Assembly (NCBI GenBank): GCA_016200145.1
Contig: JACQFH010000550.1
Location: forward strand, 1-33,629
Origin: Planctomycetia bacterium
GTDB taxonomy: Bacteria; Planctomycetota; Planctomycetia; Planctomycetales; Planctomycetaceae
Direction: 5' to 3'
DNA: 33,629 nucleotides
A program made the translations under genes and the position numbers. Numbering within the stretch: the stretch's first letter is position 1; each line of letters starts with the position of its first letter. The notes under the pieces are model-generated. The model ran no database searches, was not told the DNA's origin, and worked only from the letters and a program-made list of their open reading frames with translations. Below are positions 25,455 to 32,321 of the stretch, piece after piece.

Positions 25455-25482
25455 TTGACAGTCTTGTGATACTAGTTATAAT
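25455..25482 (+). promoter_or_regulatory. Perfect consensus sigma-70 promoter in an AT-rich island
   Basis: TTGACA (25455-25460), 16-bp spacer, TATAAT (25477-25482). Bases around 25420-25530 are much richer in A and T than the rest of the window. Transcription would start near 25489 and run into the 21-bp repeats at 25611 and the archaemetzincin remnant. No confident gene follows within 250 bp. Confidence 0.7.
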
Positions 25483-25610
25483 AAATAAAAATGGTGTCAT
25501 GTAACTAAAATATGCGGTGATTGTGATGTGTTATCGGAACTGTCAAGCTGGGTGTGATGCAAAGGTGACGCAGACAGAATCGGTTTCAATTCTGTGGCCA
25601 TGCGAAAACT

Positions 25611-25747
25611 TTCCCCCCTTCGACGTTTTTTTACTCCCTTCGACAGATTCTCGCGAAATTCGCACGATTCGATTTTCCCCCCTTCGGCGAACCGATTCCC
25701 CCCTTCGACAGTTTGATTCCCCCCTTCACGGTTCAATTCCCCCCTAC
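25611..25747 (+). repeat. Array of ~21-bp direct repeats with C-tracts
   Basis: Clear copies of TTCCCCCCTTC start at 25611, 25675, 25696, 25717 and (as TTCCCCCCTAC) 25737; a diverged copy (CCCTTCGACAG) is at 25636. Spacing is 20-21 bp, and the first gap (25611-25675) is about three periods. Typical unit: GATTCCCCCCTTCGACAGTT. Confidence 0.65.
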
Positions 25748-25749
25748 GC

Positions 25750-26007
25750 ATGAACGGCTCGAATCACCTGGCCGAAGCCGAGCGCCGGCTACTCGAATTC
25801 TGCCCAGAATGCCTGCCAAAAATCTGGTGGACCTGCGACGTCGACCCAGTCAGTCGTTTCACGAGTCTGATCGAATTCGGGGAGAAACACGGGCTGACAA
25901 AGGACACCGAACTCTGGCGCGCGGCTCGCGAACGAGTCGCACAACAGACCTCTCGTTCCCACGCTCTGCGTGGGAACGCGCGTCCGGACGCTCTGCGTCG
26001 TATATGA
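25750..26007 (+). pseudogene. C-terminal remnant of an archaemetzincin
   Basis: 85 codons. MNGSNHLAEAERRLLEFCPE plus CLPKIWW matches the end of archaemetzincin zinc peptidases: the Met segment and then the CPxCLxK zinc motif after about 16 residues. It continues with DPVSRFTSLIEFGEKHGL, the usual C-terminal helix region. The catalytic HExxHxxGxxH part that should precede it is absent: upstream is the 21-bp repeat array, with no similar frame. The last ~18 codons come from a palindromic repeat (25954). No ribosome binding site precedes the ATG. I read it as a truncated gene, not a working peptidase. Confidence 0.55.
25954..25978. repeat. CGTTCCCACGC palindrome
   Basis: CGTTCCCACGC / GCGTGGGAACG around TCT, a perfect 11-bp stem. 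It lies inside the 3' end of the archaemetzincin remnant. Similar palindromes are common intergenic repeats in several phyla. Confidence 0.7.
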
Positions 26008-26105
26008 TACGCGTCCCTTGAAACTGTCGCGCGGCTTACTGACAATGGCGGACCGGCAAATTTTTCACCGGCAACCGGCGCCGACACCATTGAACGGACA
26101 GCATT

Positions 26106-27155
26106 GTGGCCCAGAAACCAGACCCCAAAGCTCCCCCCCGGCAGGCCGACGCGCCGCGGATCATCATCAGCGCCTTCGCCGACGAGGCGGCCAATTCGAA
26201 ATCGGTCGTCGAGCAGTTCGCCGTGCTCGCCGCCCTCGGTCTCGAATACTACAGCCCCCGCTTCCTGAACGTCTCGGGCGAAGTCAAAAACATCATGAAG
26301 CTCGACAAGGCCGAGCTCAAAACCGTCAAGTCGTTGCAGGACGATTACGGTCTCTCGGTCACGAGCATCGGGTCGCCGATCGGCAAGGTCAAGCTGCTCG
26401 ACCAGGACGACGGCACGCACAACCGGTTCGTTCCGTTCTCCAAATACCTGAAAGAAGACGTGGCGATCGCCATCGACCGGGCCAGGGCCCTCGACGCGAA
26501 GATGATCCGCGGGTTTTCGTTCTATCATCCGCGCGGGACGAACCCCGTACCCCACGTTCCCCAGGCCGCCGAGCAGCTCACCGCGATCGCCGACAAATGC
26601 GCCGAAGCCGACATCGTGTTTGCACTCGAGGTGGAGGCCAATCTGATCGGCCAGAACGGTCGCCTGATGGCCGACCTGGCCCACCGCGTCGACCGGCCGA
26701 ACCTCGTCTGCATCTTCGATGGCGGCAATATCTCATCGCAGAACCTCGATCCGGTGAAGTGCTTCGCCGAGTTCCAGGCGATGCGCAAATATCTCGGTTA
26801 TCTGCACATCAAAGACTACCGCATCGATGAGAAGCTGGAATGGACGGGAGTCGTCGACGAAGAGCGGTTGAAGAACTTCGTGCCCTGCGACCGGGGCGAC
26901 AGCGGCCATGAAGCCATCTTCCGCGACCTGCGCGACAACCTGCCGGCGATCGACCGGAAGATGAAGCGGCTGGGGCTGCCGGGAGTGTTCCTCGAGCTCG
27001 AGCCGCACCTGAAAGGGGGCGGCCAGTTCGGAGGTTTCAGCGGGCCCGATGGGCTGGGGGTCGCCTGCCGGGCGCTGTGCCGGCTGCTCGATTACGTCGG
27101 CCTCGACTACCAGTTGCGGACGTTCGACCACATCCGCCAGGCGCGGGGGTTCTGA
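26106..27155 (+). CDS. Xylose isomerase-like TIM barrel (sugar phosphate isomerase/epimerase family)
   Basis: 349 residues from a GTG at 26106. The AP-endonuclease-2/xylose-isomerase-like barrel shows [60 protein letters not shown] (metal Glu), [13 protein letters not shown] (Asp), [14 protein letters not shown] (His) and [14 protein letters not shown] (Glu). These metal ligands support an active isomerase or epimerase of a sugar, substrate unknown. The next gene starts directly after its TGA, so the two are one operon. Confidence 0.87.
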   Translation: MAQKPDPKAPPRQADAPRIIISAFADEAANSKSVVEQFAVLAALGLEYYSPRFLNVSGEVKNIMKLDKAELKTVKSLQDDYGLSVTSIGSPIGKVKLLDQDDGTHNRFVPFSKYLKEDVAIAIDRARALDAKMIRGFSFYHPRGTNPVPHVPQAAEQLTAIADKCAEADIVFALEVEANLIGQNGRLMADLAHRVDRPNLVCIFDGGNISSQNLDPVKCFAEFQAMRKYLGYLHIKDYRIDEKLEWTGVVDEERLKNFVPCDRGDSGHEAIFRDLRDNLPAIDRKMKRLGLPGVFLELEPHLKGGGQFGGFSGPDGLGVACRALCRLLDYVGLDYQLRTFDHIRQARGF

Positions 27156-27401
27156 ATGTCGTTCGATCCGAAACTGCTCGACAAAATTCTGGTGTGCACC
27201 AAGTGCCGCTCGTCGCTGGTACGCGACGGCGAGGCCCTGGTGTGCGTGACCCGCGATTGCCGCCGGCGATTTTCCATCCAGCACGAAATCCCGAACATGC
27301 TCATGGAAGAAGCGGCCGTCGTCCCCGACGCCGAATGGTCGACCATGATGGTTCGCGCCGGCCGCGACCCGGCCACCGGTACGCAGATCGGTTCCCCGTG
27401 A
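27156..27401 (+). CDS. Trm112-like zinc-binding small protein (UPF0434-like)
   Basis: 81 residues. Start is ILVCTKCRSSLVR, then LVCVTRDCRRRFSIQHEIPN and ML. Four cysteines (C14, C17, C30, C35) form a zinc site as in Trm112/YcaR-like proteins, and IPNML is the usual end of the core. Trm112 activates methyltransferases in eukaryotes and archaea; bacterial relatives have no settled role. The ATG lies directly after the stop of the isomerase-like gene, so they are likely co-translated. A methyltransferase fusion starts 377 bp downstream. Confidence 0.85.
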   Translation: MSFDPKLLDKILVCTKCRSSLVRDGEALVCVTRDCRRRFSIQHEIPNMLMEEAAVVPDAEWSTMMVRAGRDPATGTQIGSP

Positions 27402-27433
27402 CAGGATTGGCCGGGGCAACTTTACGAATAGGC

Positions 27434-27517
27434 GATCCACAGATTTCCCAGATTTCCACAGATGATCCTGATGCAGGGCCTGCTTCAATCTGCGAAAATC
27501 TGTGCAATCTGTGGATA
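27434..27517. repeat. Imperfect inverted repeat (ATCCACAGATT type)
   Basis: ATCCACAGATTTCCCAGATT near the left and ATCTGTGCAATCTGTGGAT at the right are imperfect inverses. No coding frame inside. Confidence 0.55.
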
Positions 27518-27596
27518 TTCTCAGTAGTCGGGACTTCAATATCCGCGGGATTGCCACGCCATCCGTGGGTTCATTCCGGAAGCAGGAAAAAGAGGA

Positions 27597-27679
27597 GCCG
27601 CGAATAAACGCAAATGAACACGGATGTGAAACTGCATCTTACTTCCGCTGATTCGCGTTTATCTGCTTTCATTCGCGGC
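27597..27679. repeat. Imperfect inverted repeat (GCCGCGAAT type)
   Basis: GCCGCGAATAAACGCAAATG on the left and CTGCTTTCATTCGCGGC on the right are imperfect inverses (27597-27679). It is followed by the large fusion gene. Confidence 0.55.
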
Positions 27680-27777
27680 TACTATTCAATTGGTTCCGGT
27701 CAATTGGTTCCGGCCGAAGACCAGGCCGGGGTTCATCCGTGGCTTTAATGCCCGTTACCTTTGGGGATACGGAATTC

Positions 27778-30700
27778 ATGTTGCGGCTCAGCTCAGTCGA
27801 GAATGTTCGCGCCTCAGGCGCTGATTCCGTGGCGTCGCTTTCACGCTCAGGCAAATCCCGATTCCCGCGGGTTGTGGCTGCACTGGTCGCCCTGCTGCTC
27901 CTGCTGAACGTGGTGGCCGGTTGCAGCGACGGAACGACGCCGACCGGCAAACCCACGGCCGCGCCGACGGTGAATCATTCGGTCGCGGCACAATCCCCAG
28001 TGGAACCGCAGCAAGTCGTGGCTCAATCCGGCCCGACTGACAATCCCGGCGTGACGGAATCCGACACCGAGTTGGCCAGCGAGCCGGAATCGTCTGCGGC
28101 TGATCCAGAAACTGCAGACTCGACCCTTGCCGATTCAGTCGCCGAGGAGGATGTCGACGAAGTCCAATTGGCCGCGGCCGACCCCAAGAAGAAGCCTGCC
28201 GCGAAGAAACAGGGGCCGCGGTACACGATCAAGCAGGACCACGACCCCAACGGCATCGGCAAGTTCTACATGGGACGCGAAATCGCCCACGTGATGGGCT
28301 TTCAGGGTGGCGGGGCGACCTGGCTCGACCGCCCGGAGCGAGAGCAGGAAGAGCAGTCATCCAAGATGATTGAAGAGCTCAAGCTTCAGCCCGGGCAGGT
28401 CGTCGCCGACATCGGCGCGGGAACCGGCCGGCTCACGCTGATGATGGCCGAGAAAGTCGGCAATGACGGCAAGGTGCTGGCGGTCGACGTGCAGCAGGAG
28501 ATGCTCGACATCATCTCGGTGAAGATTCGCCAGCGGAACATCAAGAATATCGAGCTGGTCAAGGGCACGATCAAGTCGCCCAAACTCAAGAAGAACAGCC
28601 TCGATCTCGCACTGTTCGTTGACGTCTATCACGAGTTCGCCTTCCCCTACGAGATGATGGTCGAAATCTCGAAGGCGATGAAAGTCGGCGGACGCGTCGT
28701 GCTCGTCGAGTTCCGCATGGAGGACGAAACCGTCCCCATCAAGCTTGTCCACAAGATGACCGAGGCCCAGGCCAAAAAGGAGCTGAGCGTTCCCGAACTG
28801 CGCCTCAAGTGGACCGAGACGATCGGCACGCTCCCCTGGCAGCACATCCTCGTCTTCGAACGGTTGCCCGACACCGACGAAGAAAAAGACGAGAAAGACG
28901 GCGATAAGCCTGAAAAGACCGAAGAAGGCGCGAAAGGCTCTGCGTCGGCATTCCCCCCAACACCCAATACGCAGGACCCCAAAGACAAGCTGTCGACTCC
29001 GGAAGAGGCGCTGGCGAAGATTGTGCTTCCGCCGGGCTTTTCCGCCACGCTGTTCGCTGCCGAGCCCGACGTGCAGCAGCCGATCGCCCTCACGACCGAC
29101 GAGCGCGGCCGACTGTGGATCGCCGAGAATTACACCTATGCCGAGAGCAAAGTGAACTTTGCGCCGGAGCTTCGCGACCGCATCGTGATCCTCGAAGACA
29201 CGGACGGCGACGGCCGGTTCGACGAGCGGACCGTCTTCTGGGACGAAGGCCAGAAGCTGACCAGCATCGAGGTCGGTTTCGGCGGCGTGTGGGCGCTGTG
29301 CGCGCCGCACCTGTTGTTCATTCCCGATACGAACCGCGACGACATTCCCGACGGCAAGCCGGTCGTCGTCCTCGACGGCTGGGACGACAGTGCCGTGCGG
29401 CACAACATCGTCAACGGCCTCAAGTGGGGGCCCGACGGCTGGCTTTACGGACGACACGGCATTCTCGCCACGTCGCAGGTCGGCAAACCCGGCGCCGCGC
29501 CATCGCAGCGCGTGCCCATCAACTGCGGCATCTGGCGATACCATCCCACGCGCGGCGTCTTCGAAGCCGTCGCCCACGGCACCACGAACTCGTGGGGCTT
29601 CGATTACGACGACCATGGCGAGATGTTCTTCATCAACACGGTGATCGGCCACCTGTGGCACATCGTGCCGGGGGCGCATTACCGGCGGATGTACGGCACC
29701 GATCTCAATCCGTACGTCTATCAACTGATTGAACAATCCGCCGATCACTTTCACTGGGACACGGGCGAAGCCTGGAACGATATCCGCAAGGGAGTCACGC
29801 CCACGACCGACAAAGCCGGCGGCGGTCACGCGCATTCCGGCATGATGATCTACCTCGGCGGCAACTGGCCCGGCGAGTTCCGCAACACGATGTTCACCGT
29901 CAACCTGCATGGCCGGCGGCTGAACAACGACCGGCTCGAGCGATCGGGCGCCGGATACGTGGGCCGGCACGCCCCCGATCACGTGCGGTTCGACGATCTG
30001 TGGTTTCGCGGCATCGACCTGATCTACGGGGCTGATGGCGGCGTTTTCGTCGCCGACTGGTCCGACGTGGGCGAGTGCCACGAAAACGACGGAGTCCATC
30101 GCACGTCGGGGCGCATTTACAAGATCACGCATGGAAAGCCCAGGCCGACGTTCGGATTCGACATGGCCAACGCCACCGATGCCGACCTCGTCCGCGCCCA
30201 GCTCAATCCGAACGACTGGATCGTGCGCCAGGCCCGGCGCATCTTGCAGGAACGGGCCGCCAGCGGTCGCGATCTGGCCCACGCCCGCACGCTGCTGTTC
30301 GAGCTGCTGAATGGCGACCAGAAGATCCCGCAGAAGCTGCGGGCCCTGTGGTGCCTGAATTCGATCGGGGCCCTCGACGAGCCGCGCTTGATCGGGCTCT
30401 TCACGCACGACGACGAACATATCCGCGCCTGGGCCGTGCGGTTGCTGGCCGATCGCGGAGAGTTTTCCCCGGCAGCCGTACACGAATTGCAGCTGCTCGC
30501 CGGACGGGAAACGTCGGGCCTTGTGCAGGTGTATCTGGCGTCGACGCTGCAGCGCCTCGATTTCGAGCAGCGCTGGCCGATCGCCGAGGCGCTTGTCTCG
30601 CGAGACGAATTCGCCAGCGACCGCGAATTGCCGCTGATGGTCTGGTACGGCATCGAGCCGGCGGTCGTCCAGCAGCCGTCGCGCGCCGTGAATCTGGCGC

Positions 30701-31896
30701 TGGCCAGCCGGTTTCCCGTGGTGCGGCAGCACGTGGCGCGGCGCCTGACGGTCGAAATTGAGCGGATGACGGAACCGGTGAACGCCCTGGTGCAGCGCCT
30801 GGCAGAGTCCGGTGATCCAGTCGTGCAAATCGATCTGCTGACCGGCATGACGCAGGCGCTGCGCGGTTGGCGCAAAGCGCCGGTTCCGCCCGCCTGGACG
30901 AGCGTGGCCGAGAAGCTGACCGCCTCTGCCGACAACCGCGTGCATCGGCTGGCACGGGAATTGGCGGTTGTGTTTGGCGACGGCCGGGCGATCGGCGAGC
31001 TGCGGCAGATCGTGAACGATGGCAATGCCGAGGCCGACTCGCGGCAGCAGGCCCTGCGGACGCTTGTTGAAAGCCGTCCGGACGATCTGCCAGCACTCCT
31101 GGCGAAGCTGGTGGGTGACCGGGTTCTGGCAAACGAAGCCGTGCGCGGACTGGCGGCGTGCGAGGTCGCCGACACACCCCGCCTGATTTTCGACGCCTTT
31201 CCCCGTCTCGATCCCGAGGGGCGTTCGATCGCCATTAATACGCTGGTGTCGCGCGCCGCCTTTGCCAGCGCGCTGCTCGACGCAGTGGCTGCCGGGCGCA
31301 TCGGGCGCGGCGACCTGTCGGCATTTCACGCCCGGCAGATTCGCAGCTTTGACGACGCGGCGCTTACCGAAAAGCTGACGCAGGTGTGGGGCGAAACCCG
31401 CGTCACCGACGCCGAGAAACGCAAACTGATCGACCGCTACAAGGGCCTCTTGGCGCCAGAGCGCCTGGCGGGGGCCAATCTTTCGGCGGGGCGCGGGCTG
31501 TTCAATAAGACGTGCGCCGCCTGCCACGTGCTGTATGGACAAGGGAAATCGGCGGGGCCGGATCTGACCGGCTCGAACCGCAGGAACCACGAGTACCTGC
31601 TCGAAAACATCATCGACCCCAACGCCTCGGTGGCCGTCGATTTTCGGATGACGGTCGTTGCGCTGAACAGCGGCCGGGTCGTCACCGGCCTGATCGTCGA
31701 AAAGACCGACAAAACGCTGACGCTTCAGACTCAGAACGAGCGGGTTGTCGTCGATAAGTCGGAGATCGAAGAGATGAAAGGGACCACGTCGTCGCTGATG
31801 CCCGAGGGGCTGCTCACCAACCTCAACGACAACGAATTCCGCGACCTCGCCGCGTACCTGATGTCCACCGAACAAGTCCCACTGCCGGCACCGTAA
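27778..31896 (+). CDS. Exported lipoprotein fusing a SAM methyltransferase, a PVC-type dehydrogenase propeller and a cytochrome c domain
   Basis: 1372 residues from the ATG at 27778, with GGA 5 nt upstream; earlier in-frame starts at 27739 and 27748 are possible. Signal VVAALVALLLLLNVVAGC has a lipobox with Cys49. Residues 50-150 are low-complexity, rich in Pro, Ser, Glu. About 152-367 is a class I SAM methyltransferase: FYMGREIAHVMGFQGGGATW, VVADIGAGTGRLTLMMAEKV (SAM loop 211-219), VLAVDVQQEML, ALFVDVYHEFAFPYEM. A charged linker (about 365-407) follows. Then comes a PVC-type membrane-bound dehydrogenase propeller (ALAKIVLPPGFSATLFAAEP, GLKWGPDGWLYGRHG, ADWSDVGECHENDG). After HEAT-like repeats, a cytochrome c domain has CAACH (C1246) and a possible axial Met in SSLMPEGLL. 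The dehydrogenase-cytochrome half is common in planctomycetes; the methyltransferase is usually a separate gene. The SAM loop looks intact. Donor supply outside the cytoplasm is unexplained. Confidence 0.88.
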   Translation: MLRLSSVENVRASGADSVASLSRSGKSRFPRVVAALVALLLLLNVVAGCSDGTTPTGKPTAAPTVNHSVAAQSPVEPQQVVAQSGPTDNPGVTESDTELASEPESSAADPETADSTLADSVAEEDVDEVQLAAADPKKKPAAKKQGPRYTIKQDHDPNGIGKFYMGREIAHVMGFQGGGATWLDRPEREQEEQSSKMIEELKLQPGQVVADIGAGTGRLTLMMAEKVGNDGKVLAVDVQQEMLDIISVKIRQRNIKNIELVKGTIKSPKLKKNSLDLALFVDVYHEFAFPYEMMVEISKAMKVGGRVVLVEFRMEDETVPIKLVHKMTEAQAKKELSVPELRLKWTETIGTLPWQHILVFERLPDTDEEKDEKDGDKPEKTEEGAKGSASAFPPTPNTQDPKDKLSTPEEALAKIVLPPGFSATLFAAEPDVQQPIALTTDERGRLWIAENYTYAESKVNFAPELRDRIVILEDTDGDGRFDERTVFWDEGQKLTSIEVGFGGVWALCAPHLLFIPDTNRDDIPDGKPVVVLDGWDDSAVRHNIVNGLKWGPDGWLYGRHGILATSQVGKPGAAPSQRVPINCGIWRYHPTRGVFEAVAHGTTNSWGFDYDDHGEMFFINTVIGHLWHIVPGAHYRRMYGTDLNPYVYQLIEQSADHFHWDTGEAWNDIRKGVTPTTDKAGGGHAHSGMMIYLGGNWPGEFRNTMFTVNLHGRRLNNDRLERSGAGYVGRHAPDHVRFDDLWFRGIDLIYGADGGVFVADWSDVGECHENDGVHRTSGRIYKITHGKPRPTFGFDMANATDADLVRAQLNPNDWIVRQARRILQERAASGRDLAHARTLLFELLNGDQKIPQKLRALWCLNSIGALDEPRLIGLFTHDDEHIRAWAVRLLADRGEFSPAAVHELQLLAGRETSGLVQVYLASTLQRLDFEQRWPIAEALVSRDEFASDRELPLMVWYGIEPAVVQQPSRAVNLALASRFPVVRQHVARRLTVEIERMTEPVNALVQRLAESGDPVVQIDLLTGMTQALRGWRKAPVPPAWTSVAEKLTASADNRVHRLARELAVVFGDGRAIGELRQIVNDGNAEADSRQQALRTLVESRPDDLPALLAKLVGDRVLANEAVRGLAACEVADTPRLIFDAFPRLDPEGRSIAINTLVSRAAFASALLDAVAAGRIGRGDLSAFHARQIRSFDDAALTEKLTQVWGETRVTDAEKRKLIDRYKGLLAPERLAGANLSAGRGLFNKTCAACHVLYGQGKSAGPDLTGSNRRNHEYLLENIIDPNASVAVDFRMTVVALNSGRVVTGLIVEKTDKTLTLQTQNERVVVDKSEIEEMKGTTSSLMPEGLLTNLNDNEFRDLAAYLMSTEQVPLPAP

Positions 31897-31950
31897 TGGC
31901 ACGGCGGGCGACTGAATCGTCATCGACGGAACGCGCAAACGAATGGCCCC

Positions 31951-32294
31951 GACCCCTGCCGGTTTACCCGGCAGGTGAAGGAGATTGGTCGGCTAGATAC
32001 GATTCCATTCAAACTACGAAGACCCCTGCCGGCTCGTCCGGCAGGTGAACAAGTTTGTTTGGCTAGTTTGAAAACAGGAAAAATCCTCAAGACCCCTGCC
32101 ACCTCTTGTGGTCCGCCTCATGCGGAAATCAGTTTCGTCGGCTGTTGGTGTCATCGGCGTCCAAATACGTGCGGGCGTACATAGCTGAAAAAACTCATTC
32201 ACCTGCCGGCAAGCCGGCAGGGGTCTTGGTGTGCGCCGAGGGCTCCGTTTAGCTACAGAAACTCTTTCACCTGCCGGGTAAACCGGCAGGGGTC
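31951..32294. repeat. Cluster of five ~46-bp palindromic repeats with 70-bp spacing
   Basis: Copies on +: R1 31951-31996, R2 32021-32066, R3 32091-32144 (diverged, 8 nt longer). Copies on -: R4 32181-32225, R5 32250-32294. Each starts GACCCCTGCC, forms a hairpin (CCTGCCGG/CCGGCAGG in the clear copies) and ends near GGCTAG or an equivalent. R1, R2 and R3 starts are exactly 70 bp apart; R4 and R5 are 69 bp apart. Between R1-R2, R2-R3 and R4-R5 lie unrelated 24-nt segments. It sits between the fusion gene and the DUF885 gene. There is no cas gene or leader, and orientation flips. Confidence 0.7.
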
Positions 32295-32321
32295 ACGACG
32301 TGGATCGACCTGGACTCTACG

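Noticed and set aside
25517-25753. 78-codon ORF through the 21-bp repeats
   Set aside because: No ribosome binding site, composition is repeat-driven; kept only as a possibility in the repeat finding.
28357-31938. 1193-codon minus-strand open frame opposite the fusion gene
   Set aside because: Same shadow effect; the plus strand encodes recognisable methyltransferase, propeller and heme motifs.
31951-32294. CRISPR array
   Set aside because: Repeats are palindromic and change orientation, one copy has an 8-nt insertion, there are only five units and no cas genes or leader.
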